The translations under genes and the position numbers were made by a program. Source: Mycolicibacterium sediminis (lineage in GTDB: Bacteria; Actinomycetota; Actinomycetes; Mycobacteriales; Mycobacteriaceae). Taken from it: 64,000 nucleotides of DNA. The stretch is from the NCBI RefSeq assembly GCF_010731735.1, contig NZ_AP022588.1, positions 682,001 to 746,000 of the forward strand, written 5' to 3'. The notes beneath the pieces are model-generated. The model ran no database searches, was not told the DNA's origin, and saw nothing but the letters and a program-made list of their open reading frames with translations. Each line of letters opens with the position of its first letter. Position 1 is the first letter of the stretch. This document shows, in pieces, positions 1-8,143 of this stretch.

Positions 1-13
1 GCGTCGCACTAGC

Positions 14-790
14 GTGACTGCGGTGACGGACCGCATCGACGACTTCACCGCCCCGCCACGGCGCACGATCCGCATCGAGATCGTCGTCGTGCTGGCCGTG
101 ACCTTCGGGCTGTCCGCGTACACCGCCCTGCTCCGGCTCACCGAGGCCGTCATCCTCGGCCTCTCGGGACGGACCGTGGCCCTCAACCCGCGACGGTCGC
201 CGATCGACCTGGTCGACCTCGGCCTCAACCTCGCCTCGGTCTTCCAACTCGTCGCCTGGGGAGCCCTCGGCCTGTACCTGCTGTGGCGCAGCGGCATCGG
301 CCCCGCCGACGTCGGCCTCGGCAGGTTCCGGTGGCGACCGGATCTGCTCGGGGGACTGGGCCTCGCGGCGCTGATCGGGCTCCCCGGCCTGGGCCTCTAC
401 GTCGTCGGCCGCACCATCGGCATCGGCGTCGAGGTCGAACCGGCCGAACTCAACGACACCTGGTGGCGAGTCCCCGTTCTGCTCGCCATGGCGTTCGCGA
501 ACGGCTGGGCCGAGGAGATCATCGTCGTCGGCTTCTTGATGACGCGGCTCCGGCAGCTGAGCTACTCCCCGGTCGTGGTCCTCGTCGCGTCCAGCGTGCT
601 GCGCGGGCTCTACCACCTGTATCAAGGCTTCGGCGCCGGCCTCGGCAACATCGTGATGGGCCTGGTGTTCGGCTACGTCTGGCAGCGCACCGGGCGGCTC
701 TGGCCACTGGTCATCGCCCACGGGCTGATCGACTCGGTCGCGTTCGTGGGCTACGCCCTGGCGGCGGGCCACCTCGACTGGCTGCGCTGA
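14..790 (+). CDS. CPBP family intramembrane protease-like protein
   Basis: This 258-residue polytopic membrane protein belongs to the CPBP (CAAX protease / bacteriocin-processing) family. The family motifs are visible: a Glu pair (WAEEIIVVG) near residues 166-167, a His in LYHLYQG near 200, and HGLID near 235. The first motif is EExxxx with no Arg, where the consensus is EExxxR. Several hydrophobic segments span roughly residues 22-45, 75-100, 110-135 and 155-250. Such proteins usually process membrane or exported peptides, but no substrate can be named. It starts at GTG 14, close to the window edge, so its promoter cannot be judged. It lies 30 bp upstream of the LCP gene on the same strand. 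Confidence 0.8.
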   Translation: MTAVTDRIDDFTAPPRRTIRIEIVVVLAVTFGLSAYTALLRLTEAVILGLSGRTVALNPRRSPIDLVDLGLNLASVFQLVAWGALGLYLLWRSGIGPADVGLGRFRWRPDLLGGLGLAALIGLPGLGLYVVGRTIGIGVEVEPAELNDTWWRVPVLLAMAFANGWAEEIIVVGFLMTRLRQLSYSPVVVLVASSVLRGLYHLYQGFGAGLGNIVMGLVFGYVWQRTGRLWPLVIAHGLIDSVAFVGYALAAGHLDWLR

Positions 791-820
791 CCGACGGCGT
801 CGCGCACGTACATTCGTCGT

Positions 821-2062
821 GTGACCAGACCTCCCGATCCGCGCCGGCCACGGCCGCCGCGCGAGGAGCCGCAGGTCATCCGCCGCGATCCCGCCTACCG
901 GCCGCCACCGCCACCCCCGTGGCGGCCACCGCCCCCTCGCCAGGGACCGCCGCGTCAGCCGCCCCCGGTACGTCGGCACCCACCGCCGCCACCACCACCA
1001 CCTCCGTTGCGGCGACCACCTCCCGTGACGTCACGGCCCCAGCCACCGGCGCCGCGTGCCCGGCCCGTGACACCGACCCCACCACCGGCAGCCCGCCCAC
1101 CGAGGCGCCGACGGCGGTGGGGGCGGATGGTGCTGCTGGTCGTCGTCGTGCTCCTCGCCGCGGTCGCCGGTACGGGCTACTGGGTCGACACCAGCCTGCG
1201 ACGCATCCCGGCACTCGCGGCCTACCAGGACCGGCCGTCCGCCGGCAAGGGCACCACCTGGCTGCTCGTCGGCTCGGACAGCCGCCAGGGCCTCACCGTC
1301 GAGCAGCAGGCCGACCTGGCCACGGGCGGTGACGTCGGCAACGGCCGCACCGACACGATCCTGGTGGTGCACGTCCCCGGCCTGGGGTCCGGTGCGCCGA
1401 CCACGATGGTGTCCATCCCCCGGGACAGCTACGTCTCGATCCCGGGGTACGGCGAGGACAAGATCAACGCGGCCTTCTCGCTCGGGGGCGCCGCGCTGCT
1501 GGCGCAGACCGTCGAGCAGGCGACCGGCATCCGACTGGACCACTACGCGGAGATCGGCTTCGACGGCTTCGCCGAACTCGTCGACGCCGTGGGCGGCGTG
1601 ACGATGTGCCCTCCCGAGCCCATCAGCGACCCGCTCGCCGGCATCGACCTCCCGGCCGGCTGCCAGGAACTCGACGGTCGGACGGCGCTCGGCTACGTCC
1701 GGACCCGCGCCACGCCGCGCGCCGATCTCGACCGCATGGTCAACCAGCGACTGTTCATGTCGACGCTGATGCAGCGCGCGACCAGCGCGAGCGTCCTGGC
1801 CAATCCGCTGCGGTGGTACCCGATGGCGCGAGCCGCGTCGGGCGTGGTGACCGTCGACGAGGGCGCGCACGTGTGGGACCTGGTCCGGCTCGGTTGGGCG
1901 TTGCACGGAACCATCACGACCACCACCATGCCGATCGCCGACTTCACCAGCGGCGACAGCGGATCGGTGGTGGTCTGGAACGACGACGCGGCGCGCAGGC
2001 TGTTCCAGGCCCTCGCCTCCGACGATGCCGTCCCGCCCGACGTGCTCGACGCCGTCGAGTAG
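821..2062 (+). CDS. LytR-CpsA-Psr (LCP) family cell-wall glycopolymer ligase
   Basis: The product is a 413-residue LCP protein. LCP enzymes transfer polyprenyl-linked glycopolymers onto peptidoglycan; in mycobacteria this means arabinogalactan-type attachment outside the membrane. The first 100 residues are an extreme Pro/Arg-rich cytoplasmic tail with a run of nine Pro. An Arg cluster and one transmembrane helix follow at about 103-122, then an extracytoplasmic LCP domain. Family hallmarks are SDSR, the SIPRDSYV segment, DKINAAF and the YVRTR/DRMVNQR segment, including the Arg residues that bind the pyrophosphate. GTG 821 lies 6 nt after a TACATT -10 element (809-814), which indicates a leaderless start. 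Its place before bfrB matches Rv3840, whose M. tuberculosis product is much shorter. Confidence 0.88.
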   Translation: MTRPPDPRRPRPPREEPQVIRRDPAYRPPPPPPWRPPPPRQGPPRQPPPVRRHPPPPPPPPPLRRPPPVTSRPQPPAPRARPVTPTPPPAARPPRRRRRWGRMVLLVVVVLLAAVAGTGYWVDTSLRRIPALAAYQDRPSAGKGTTWLLVGSDSRQGLTVEQQADLATGGDVGNGRTDTILVVHVPGLGSGAPTTMVSIPRDSYVSIPGYGEDKINAAFSLGGAALLAQTVEQATGIRLDHYAEIGFDGFAELVDAVGGVTMCPPEPISDPLAGIDLPAGCQELDGRTALGYVRTRATPRADLDRMVNQRLFMSTLMQRATSASVLANPLRWYPMARAASGVVTVDEGAHVWDLVRLGWALHGTITTTTMPIADFTSGDSGSVVVWNDDAARRLFQALASDDAVPPDVLDAVE

Positions 2063-2107
2063 CGCCGTCAGCAAACACTCGGCGCCGATATGACTTGCGG
2101 CCAGGAC

Positions 2108-2141
2108 TTAGGCAAACCTCGCCTAGATTAGGCATACCTTT
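2108..2141 (+). promoter_or_regulatory. Tandem IdeR-like iron boxes upstream of bfrB
   Basis: Two adjacent half-palindromic elements, TTAGGCAAACCTCGCCTAG (2108-2126) and TTAGGCATACCTTT (2128-2141), resemble the mycobacterial IdeR box consensus TwAGGTwAGsCTwACCTwA. They lie upstream of a TATCTT -10 element at 2167-2172. A tandem pair at this position is the arrangement known for M. tuberculosis bfrB, where iron-loaded IdeR activates ferritin expression. The function here is inferred from that precedent. Confidence 0.75.
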
Positions 2142-2179
2142 GATGACAATGCCCCCTGACCTGCACTATCTTGACCACC

Positions 2180-2725
2180 ATGACTGACGCACTGACGCTC
2201 GACACCAAGTTCCACCATCTCCTGCAGGACCAGATCCGCAACGAGTTCACCGCGTCGCAGCAATACACCGCCATCGCCGTCTACTTCGACGGCGACGATC
2301 TGCCGCAGCTCGCCAAGCACTTCTACGCACAGGCGCTCGACGAGCGGAACCACGCGATGATGCTCGTCCAGTACCTGATCGATCGCGACGTGCGCGTCGA
2401 CGTGCCCGGCACCGATCCGGTGCGCAACGGATTCGGCTCGGCCACCGAGGCCCTGCGCCTCGCACTGGACCAGGAGCGCACGGTCACCGAGCAGATCACG
2501 GCACTTGCGGCCGCCGCCCGCGACGAGGGCGACTACCTCGGCGAGCAGTTCATGCAGTGGTTCCTCAAGGAGCAGGTCGAAGAGGTCGCCCTGATGACCA
2601 CGCTGGTCCGGATCAGCGAGCGCGCGGGCGCCGACCTGTTCCACCTCGAGGACTTCGTGGCACGCGAGATCGCCGGCGCCGAGGCCGACCCGACCGCACC
2701 CAAGGCGGCCGGCGGAGCTCTCTAG
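2180..2725 (+). CDS. bfrB: Ferritin BfrB (iron storage)
   Basis: This 181-residue ferritin oxidises Fe(II) and stores ferric iron in a 24-subunit shell in the cytoplasm. Ferroxidase residues are visible: E in NEFTASQQYTAIAVYF, E/H in DERNHAMM, and E/Q in the QFMQWFLKEQVEE helix. The C-terminal extension after the ferritin fold ends in Pro/Ala-rich sequence, as in Rv3841. ATG 2180 was chosen because TATCTT (2167-2172) lies 7 nt upstream, the spacing of a leaderless mycobacterial promoter; an in-frame TTG at 2171 is less likely. Iron-dependent control by IdeR is expected from the boxes at 2108-2141. It converges on glpQ1 with a 4-bp overlap of stop codons. Confidence 0.93.
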   Translation: MTDALTLDTKFHHLLQDQIRNEFTASQQYTAIAVYFDGDDLPQLAKHFYAQALDERNHAMMLVQYLIDRDVRVDVPGTDPVRNGFGSATEALRLALDQERTVTEQITALAAAARDEGDYLGEQFMQWFLKEQVEEVALMTTLVRISERAGADLFHLEDFVAREIAGAEADPTAPKAAGGAL

Positions 2726-3534
2726 GGTCCGTCCGGCCCGACCGCCCCGTTCCGGAGCCACTCCTTGGTCCGGCCGGGGTGGTTCGTGGCCACCCAGGCG
2801 ACCCCGAGGTCGCGGCAGTAGCTGACGTCCTCGTAGTGGTCGACCGTCCAGCAGTACAGCGCGCGGCCGCCCGCGGCGGCTCGGTCGACCAGCTCGGGGT
2901 GCTCGCGGAGGGTGGCTATCGACGGCCCGACCGCTGTGGCGCCGACGGTGGTGGCCGCGCTGCCACCGAGGTACCGGGACGTGTCGCCGAGCAGCACCGT
3001 CGGCAACATCGGTGCGGCCCGTCTGATCCGCCACACCGCGGCAGCGGAGAACGACATCACCACCGCCCGTGACAGATCGGCCGACGCCGGCGAGGCGATG
3101 CCGTGGCGGTGCAGCAGCGCGAGCACCTTGCTCTCGACCAGCGCGCCGTAGCGCACCGGGTGCTTGGTCTCCACGAAGAGCTTCACGGGACGGTTCCAGT
3201 CGAGCACCATCGACACCAGCGCCTCGAGCGTCAACAACCCGGTGTCGCCGGTCCCACCGCCGGGATGCCAACCGCCGTAGTCGAACTCGGCCAGCTGGGC
3301 CAGCGTCATGTCGCTGACCAGGCCGGTGCCGTCCGACGTGCGGTCCACCTTGCGGTCGTGCACGCACACCAGGTGGCCGTCGCGGGTCAGCCGGACGTCG
3401 CACTCGACCCCGTCGGCGCCCTCGCGCAGGGCCAGGTCGTAGGCGGCCACGGTGTGTTCGGGACGGTCGGCGGACGCGCCACGATGCGCCACCACGAAGG
3501 GGTGTCCGCCGAGCGCACCGTCGCCCAGGTTCAT
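2722..3534 (-). CDS. glpQ1: Glycerophosphodiester phosphodiesterase GlpQ1
   Basis: The product is a 270-residue GDPD-family phosphodiesterase that hydrolyses glycerophosphodiesters to glycerol-3-phosphate and an alcohol. The fold markers are AHRGASADRPEHT near residue 17, VECDVRLTRDG and VCVHDRKVDRTSDG, followed by VETKHP and the C-terminal WTVD segment; together these give the catalytic His pair and the metal-binding Glu/Asp residues. No signal peptide is seen, so it is probably cytoplasmic. It is the last gene of a minus-strand set (rhodanese, DUF4328 protein, glpQ1) with only 5 bp to the gene before it. The bfrB-glpQ1-transmembrane order equals Rv3841-Rv3842c-Rv3843c. Confidence 0.9.
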   Translation of the reverse strand: MNLGDGALGGHPFVVAHRGASADRPEHTVAAYDLALREGADGVECDVRLTRDGHLVCVHDRKVDRTSDGTGLVSDMTLAQLAEFDYGGWHPGGGTGDTGLLTLEALVSMVLDWNRPVKLFVETKHPVRYGALVESKVLALLHRHGIASPASADLSRAVVMSFSAAAVWRIRRAAPMLPTVLLGDTSRYLGGSAATTVGATAVGPSIATLREHPELVDRAAAGGRALYCWTVDHYEDVSYCRDLGVAWVATNHPGRTKEWLRNGAVGPDGP

Positions 3535-3539
3535 GGGAC

Positions 3540-4604
3540 CTATGCTGCCGGTTCCCGCCGCCCGGCCTCAAGCCGAGGTGCCGGGTCGGGCGCGTCGGTG
3601 CGCGCCGACGTCGCATCGCGGTCCTTCCCCGGCGCCGGGCCGGCCCAGTCGGGCACCATCACCCAGCGCCGCGCGGGCCGGTCCACGGGATTGCGCTCGA
3701 ATCCCTGGAACACCCGGAAGGCCAGGACGAGGGCGGCGAGTCCGGCCAGGTACGCGATGATCGTGGTGACGGTGTTGTTCGCGATGCCCTGCGGATCACG
3801 CGTGAAGCTGGTCGCGAACGCCCAGATCATCAGCACGTAGCTCAGCGCCCACGTGCACCACCACCCGATCAGGTCGGGTCGCAGCGTCCTCGTGCGGTGC
3901 TCCACGCGGGCCAGTTCGGTGACGAAGACAGGCGCCCACAGCAGGTTCGCCAGCGGAATCAGGCATCCGCTGCGGATCTCCCACGGGGATCGCGGGTCCT
4001 CGGTGCCCCCGACGGCGTAGGCGGCGGCGCGACGGGCGACGAGCCAGTTGGTCAGCACGACGCCGGTCCCGATGACCGCGAAGAGCGCCAGCACGCTCAG
4101 CGCTACGCCGAGCCACGTCACGGCCCCGGCGAGGATCGGGTTCAGCAGGATCGACCTGTTGACCAGCAGGAGCGCGTAGCGCAGGACGTGAGCCATGACG
4201 GCCAGCCCGACGATCACGGCCGTCACGGTGAACGCGGTCCGGACGAACGCGGGCGTCGGACCGACCTGGGTGCGCTCGGGCAGCACATCGCCGTCCACCG
4301 CGCCGTCGAAGTGTTCGGTGAGACCCCACCTCGGGATCATCGAGTAGCGGGGGGTCGGTCCGAGCGGATGCCTCTCCCGGCGCGGTGGCGGCGCGGCTCC
4401 GGGCCGTACGGCGATCCACCGGTAGCCGGGTGGCAGTCGGGGTGGCGTGCCGCCCACGGCCGTCGTGGTGGGCCGCTGACCCCAGCCCTGCTCGGACGCC
4501 TCGTCAGCCGGCGCGAGGAGCGTGCCCTGGCACCGCGGGCACCAGCTCCGCTGCCGGTCGCGGACGTTCCACCGCGTCCCGCACCGAGAACAGACCTGGA
4601 TCAC
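3540..4604 (-). CDS. Zinc-ribbon DUF4328-type membrane protein (Rv3843c-like)
   Basis: This 354-residue protein has an N-terminal zinc-ribbon (CSRCG near residue 5 and CPRCQG near 22), a Pro-rich linker to about residue 85, then several transmembrane segments between about 120 and 310 with the WEIRSG...PLANLLWAPVF stretch typical of DUF4328 proteins. Its function is unknown. It starts at GTG 4604. It lies 18 bp after the rhodanese stop and 5 bp before glpQ1, so the three are probably cotranscribed. Position and layout match Rv3843c of M. tuberculosis. Confidence 0.8.
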   Translation of the reverse strand: MIQVCSRCGTRWNVRDRQRSWCPRCQGTLLAPADEASEQGWGQRPTTTAVGGTPPRLPPGYRWIAVRPGAAPPPRRERHPLGPTPRYSMIPRWGLTEHFDGAVDGDVLPERTQVGPTPAFVRTAFTVTAVIVGLAVMAHVLRYALLLVNRSILLNPILAGAVTWLGVALSVLALFAVIGTGVVLTNWLVARRAAAYAVGGTEDPRSPWEIRSGCLIPLANLLWAPVFVTELARVEHRTRTLRPDLIGWWCTWALSYVLMIWAFATSFTRDPQGIANNTVTTIIAYLAGLAALVLAFRVFQGFERNPVDRPARRWVMVPDWAGPAPGKDRDATSARTDAPDPAPRLEAGRREPAA

Positions 4605-4622
4605 GCGACCAGCCTACGGCCC

Positions 4623-4964
4623 TCAGACGCTGCCGACGCCGCCGTCGTCGGTGACGACGGGACGCCCCGCTCCGGCCCACGCGAGCATGCCGCCGCTGAC
4701 GTTGATCGGCCGGTACCCGTTGCGGGCGAGGTACTGCGCGACGCGCTGGGACCTACCACCGACGTGGCACATCACGTACAGGGTGGCGGTGGCGTCGATC
4801 TCGCCCATGCGGGCGGGAACGTCACCCATCGGGACGTGGCGGGCGCCCGGGGCGTGACCACGCTGCCACTCGTCGCTCTCGCGAACGTCGAGCAGCACGA
4901 CCGAGTCCCCGAACGTCAGCGGCACACTGCTCACGTCGGCCTGTGGGACGTCGACCTCATCCAT
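4623..4964 (-). CDS. Single-domain rhodanese-like sulfurtransferase
   Basis: The product is a 113-residue rhodanese domain that carries sulfur as a persulfide on a catalytic Cys. The active loop is VMCHVGGRSQRV, with Cys near residue 67, and the CH2A-type VVLLDVRESDEWQRGH motif lies near residue 26. It is cytoplasmic, with no signal peptide. ATG 4964 was chosen because a strong ribosome-binding site (AGGAGAGGA) lies 8 nt upstream; a longer ORF reaching 5051 lacks support. It is probably the first gene of the operon leading to glpQ1. The sulfur acceptor cannot be inferred. Confidence 0.85.
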   Translation of the reverse strand: MDEVDVPQADVSSVPLTFGDSVVLLDVRESDEWQRGHAPGARHVPMGDVPARMGEIDATATLYVMCHVGGRSQRVAQYLARNGYRPINVSGGMLAWAGAGRPVVTDDGGVGSV

Positions 4965-5445
4965 CAGTGGTGTCCTCTCCTGCGGTCCGAGCGTGGTCGG
5001 CCCGCCGCGATTCCTGGGGACCATGCTGACACGCACCCCATGGTCGCGCACGTACGCCTGTCAGCAATGCTCGCGCTATCCACAGTTTCCACAGGTTCAT
5101 CCACAGACCCCGACCGGCGGAAATGGCCTCTGAACCGCTGAATCCGTGTGTCGCCTGTGCGTCCCTGGGGATGAAGCCGTGCATTGGCGGCGGTCGATCA
5201 ACAACGTTCCGGGCCCTCGAGCGAACGATGGATCGGCGCGGCACGTGCTCGGTCGAGCCGACATTTGCGCACCCTGATCCCCTGGACTGCAGCGGTCGTC
5301 GACGGGTGGCCGGATCGCGCGGACAGGGGGTCGGAGGAGGCGATTTTTCGACGCGCCGGACACCGTCTATGATCGTCGTCACAGCAGCACGCTGTGACAG
5401 ATCTCACCGGGAGTCGACATTGCTCGTGCAGGTCAGGAGTTCGTG
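4965..5445. other. Gene-poor interval between rhodanese and small membrane protein
   Basis: This 481-bp interval has no convincing long gene. An ORF across 5123-5446 is Arg/Ser-rich, lacks a good ribosome-binding site and shows no family motif. It does contain three TCCACAG repeats at 5076-5106 (listed separately) and must hold the rhodanese promoter on the minus strand and the promoter for the small gene at 5446. Confidence 0.5.
5076..5106 (+). repeat. Three TCCACAG repeats resembling DnaA boxes
   Basis: CTATCCACAG (5076-5085), TTTCCACAGG (5086-5095) and TCATCCACAG (5097-5106) follow each other at a helical-turn spacing of 10-11 bp. They resemble actinobacterial DnaA boxes (TTGTCCACA), but none is a perfect match. 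No origin genes are nearby. Confidence 0.4.
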
Positions 5446-5604
5446 ATGGCGTCCCATTCCATGGGCCCCAATCCGGCGATGCCGCCGTCGGAGTGGAACT
5501 CCTCCGCTCACGTCTACACCCGCAGCCAGCTCATGGCCTGCCTTCGCGCCGGCCTCATCGCGCTCGCGCTGCTGGGCGTACTCGCCCTGATCGTGCTGCT
5601 CTGA
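5446..5604 (+). CDS. Small single-pass membrane protein, 52 residues
   Basis: A 52-codon gene starts at ATG 5446 with an AGGAG ribosome-binding site 5-7 nt upstream (near 5435) and ends at TGA 5604. The product has a polar N-terminal half rich in Ser, Pro and Asn and one C-terminal hydrophobic helix (ACLRAGLIALALLGVLALIVLL), so it is a tail-anchored type of membrane protein. Codon use has the strong GC third position expected of real genes here. No family is recognised. It lies 156 bp before sodA on the same strand. Confidence 0.65.
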   Translation: MASHSMGPNPAMPPSEWNSSAHVYTRSQLMACLRAGLIALALLGVLALIVLL

Positions 5605-5760
5605 CCCATCCCGCTCGGCATCGACTTCACCCCGACGGGGTATGACTGGGAGATGCGCACGCGTCCTTGCAGTGTGCGCACCCATGGAGCAGTGTGGAGC
5701 CCGATCTTGATGATCCCGGTTCTCACCGACGCTCCACCGAACACCTAGGGAAGGAAACCT

Positions 5761-6384
5761 GTGGCTGAGTACACACTGCCGGACTTGGACTACGACTACG
5801 GCGCGCTGGAGCCGCACATCTCCGGTCAGATCAACGAGCTGCACCACAGCAAGCACCACGCCACGTACGTCAAGGGCGTGAACGACGCGGTGGCCAAGCT
5901 CGACGAGGCCCGTGCCAACGAGGACCACGCCGCGATCTTCCTCAACGAGAAGAACCTGGCGTTCCATCTGGGCGGTCACGTCAACCACTCCATCTGGTGG
6001 AAGAACCTCTCCCCCAACGGTGGCGACAAGCCGACCGGCGAACTCGCGTCGGCGATCGACGAGCAGTTCGGCTCGTTCGACAAGTTCCGGGCTCAGTTCA
6101 CCGCCGCCGCCAACGGCCTGCAGGGCTCGGGCTGGGCAGTCCTCGGATACGACACGCTGGGCAGCCGGCTGCTGACCTTCCAGCTCTACGACCAGCAGGC
6201 CAACGTCCCGCTGGGCATCATCCCGCTGCTGCAGGTCGACATGTGGGAGCACGCCTTCTACCTGCAGTACAAGAACGTGAAGGCCGATTACGTGAAGGCC
6301 TTCTGGAACGTGGTCAACTGGGCCGACGTCCAGGATCGCTTCACCAAGGCCACCTCGACGGGTAGCGGCCTGATCTTCGGTTAG
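5761..6384 (+). CDS. sodA: Superoxide dismutase SodA (Fe/Mn family)
   Basis: This 207-residue Fe/Mn superoxide dismutase converts superoxide to hydrogen peroxide and oxygen. The metal ligands are visible: His28 in [11 protein letters not shown], His near 76 in [12 protein letters not shown], and Asp/His in [12 protein letters not shown] near 160-164. Length and sequence closely match mycobacterial SodA (Rv3846), which is exported without a cleavable signal peptide; none is seen here either. GTG 5761 is preceded by a GGAAGG ribosome-binding site. The metal (Fe or Mn) cannot be settled by eye. A strong hairpin terminator follows at 6404-6437. Confidence 0.96.
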   Translation: MAEYTLPDLDYDYGALEPHISGQINELHHSKHHATYVKGVNDAVAKLDEARANEDHAAIFLNEKNLAFHLGGHVNHSIWWKNLSPNGGDKPTGELASAIDEQFGSFDKFRAQFTAAANGLQGSGWAVLGYDTLGSRLLTFQLYDQQANVPLGIIPLLQVDMWEHAFYLQYKNVKADYVKAFWNVVNWADVQDRFTKATSTGSGLIFG

Positions 6385-6403
6385 ACCGCACCCACGTTGC
6401 GTC

Positions 6404-6437
6404 GAAGGGCCCCGTGCACTCGCACGGGGCCCTTCTT
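6404..6437 (+). terminator. Hairpin terminator after sodA
   Basis: A perfect 14-bp GC-rich stem (6404-6417 with 6422-6435) with an ACTC loop begins 20 bp after the sodA stop and is followed by TT. It is a strong factor-independent-type terminator for the highly expressed sodA gene. Confidence 0.8.
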
Positions 6438-6552
6438 CGCGTCGGTTGGCAGTCGTGTCCCCTTGCGTGCCAGCGCATTCCTACCGCATGCTGACGGGAT
6501 CGACCCACCGCCGTGTCGGGCCACTCGTGTTGGCGCCGAGAACGGAGACGCA

Positions 6553-7086
6553 ATGGATACGGGTTCCGGCAGAGCCGTCGAGATCGCGCCCTTTCACGCG
6601 GGCGGGTCTCTCAAGGGGTTCGTGGTGTCCGGCCGGTGGCCGGATTCGACCAAGGAATGGGCTCAGTTGCTGATGGTCGCCGTCCGGGTGGCGTCGCTGC
6701 CCGGGCTGCTCGCCACGACCACCATCTTCGGCGTGCGCGAGGAGTTGCCGGATGCACCGGCCCCCGGCACGGTCGGCCTGGTGCTCGCCGAGGGCACGGT
6801 CGTCGGTGAGTTCGCGATGTCGCCCGGGCACTTCGCCGAACGGATGCCACCGGCGCTGATGATGCTGCACCCGCCATCGGAGACCATGCCCTCGCTGCCC
6901 GAATGCGCGGGAGCCGCGTCGGGCTGCGTGCTCTTGCCGGGACTTCCGCACCTCGGGCTGGAGCACCGGGCCGCCTGGGTGGAAGCCGAGTCCGACGGAA
7001 CGGTCACGTCGATGGTCAGCCGTGTCGGCGTCGATCCGATCAGCCATCCCGACACCGCGATCCTGGCCATGCTGCTCGCAGCCTGA
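6553..7086 (+). CDS. Conserved mycobacterial protein (Rv3847-like)
   Basis: The product is a 177-residue soluble protein with no signal peptide or membrane helix. Its position after sodA and before espR, together with its length, matches Rv3847, a conserved protein of unknown function. The sequence is mixed alpha/beta in character with a stretch (SLKGFVVSGRWPDSTKEWAQLLMVAVRVASLPG) that may be an amphipathic helix. No catalytic motif is recognised. ATG 6553 was chosen because the upstream extension to 6397 runs into the sodA terminator. The gene is likely monocistronic. Confidence 0.8.
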   Translation: MDTGSGRAVEIAPFHAGGSLKGFVVSGRWPDSTKEWAQLLMVAVRVASLPGLLATTTIFGVREELPDAPAPGTVGLVLAEGTVVGEFAMSPGHFAERMPPALMMLHPPSETMPSLPECAGAASGCVLLPGLPHLGLEHRAAWVEAESDGTVTSMVSRVGVDPISHPDTAILAMLLAA

Positions 7087-7693
7087 GGGATCTCCGTCCC
7101 GTTCGGTTCGCGCGACGCCGCCGGATGCCCGATCGTGACGCGCTAGCCCGGGTCGTCCCGTGAATGGTGCGATGGCGCACGGCCGCGGCCCGTCGATCGT
7201 CATCCGGTGGCCCCTTTTGGCAGAACCGCGCATTTCGTCGCCGAAATCGACGGGTGTGTGCTCTGGCTATCCCGAATGGGACGCGTGATCGGCGCCCTCC
7301 ACCAGGGCGTCACCCGATTCAACTGCACCGAACCCGGGCGCGCAGCTATGCGTTTCGAACGCCGCGTGTTACTTGAGCAAATTGCGGACTCCGCGTTTGC
7401 GCACAATCGCTCGATTGCCGGCCCAGGTTCCCGGGCGGTCACGGGGCGTTGAACCGAGATTGGTGTATCGGGCAAAACAACGAGGGCGTTAGTATTTGCT
7501 TAGCCAAATCGCATCACGATCGGTTTGCGACACGGCAGAAGCGCAGCTAGGAAGTGTGACGGACCGGTCGAATCGAGGGTACTGTCGATGCGATGGTGGT
7601 TTGCACTTGGCCTCTGGCCGTTCAATCGCTACGATGATCAGCAAATACGAAGACTGAAGCGCTCGACCGCACCGCTACGTGGAGGATGAATCG
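7087..7693 (+). promoter_or_regulatory. Long, relatively AT-rich upstream region of espR with EspR-like half-sites
   Basis: This 607-bp interval contains no convincing gene; ORFs across 7200-7475 on both strands have poor codon use. It holds seven TTTGC/GCAAA pentamers: 7377-7381, 7396-7400, 7472-7476, 7495-7499, 7524-7528, 7600-7604 and 7641-7645. EspR is known to bind paired TTTGC-type half-sites and to oligomerise along DNA, so autoregulation is a reasonable inference. A GGAGG ribosome-binding site ends the region at 7681-7685. Confidence 0.55.
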
Positions 7694-8092
7694 ATGAGTA
7701 TGACGTTTGCCGCCAGGCTGAATCGCCTCTTTGACACGGTCTACCCGCCCGGACGCGGCCCCCACACGTCGGCCGAGGTGATCGGTGCGCTCAAGTCCGA
7801 GGGCATCACCATGTCGGCCCCCTACCTGTCGCAGCTGCGCTCGGGCAACCGAACCAACCCGTCGGTTGCCACGATGGCCGCACTTGCCAATTTCTTCCGC
7901 ATCAAGCCGGCGTACTTCACCGACGACGAGTACTACGAGAAGCTCGACAAGGAGCTGACGTGGCTCTCGAGCATGCGTGACGAAGGCATCCGCCGTATTG
8001 CGGCGCGGACCGTCGGACTGTCGCCCGAGGCCAAGCAGGACCTGGTCGAGAAGGTCGACGAGCTGCGTCGCCAAGAGCATCTGGACGATTAG
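7694..8092 (+). CDS. espR: Nucleoid-associated regulator EspR
   Basis: The 132-residue protein is nearly collinear with M. tuberculosis EspR (Rv3849), which is also 132 residues. It has an N-terminal XRE-type helix-turn-helix (about residues 5-75, including APYLSQLRSGNRTNPS and ALANFFRIKPAYF) and a C-terminal dimerisation helix bundle. EspR binds many loci as dimers of dimers, bridges DNA and in M. tuberculosis activates espACD needed for ESX-1 secretion. ATG 7694 is set by GGAGG 8 nt upstream. The genes that follow in the M. tuberculosis order (Rv3850) are displaced here by three minus-strand genes, one of them an ImmA/IrrE protease. Confidence 0.95.
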   Translation: MSMTFAARLNRLFDTVYPPGRGPHTSAEVIGALKSEGITMSAPYLSQLRSGNRTNPSVATMAALANFFRIKPAYFTDDEYYEKLDKELTWLSSMRDEGIRRIAARTVGLSPEAKQDLVEKVDELRRQEHLDD

Positions 8093-8143
8093 CCCGCGCG
8101 CGGTCGCCCGAGCGGCGTCCGCGAAGATCGACGTCATCGTCAA

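Noticed and set aside
5123..5446. 107-residue Arg/Ser-rich ORF
   Set aside because: No start signal or motif; it ends exactly where the better supported small membrane protein begins.
7200..7475. ORFs on both strands in the espR upstream region
   Set aside because: Poor codon bias, no ribosome-binding site and overlap with the dense EspR-like half-sites.
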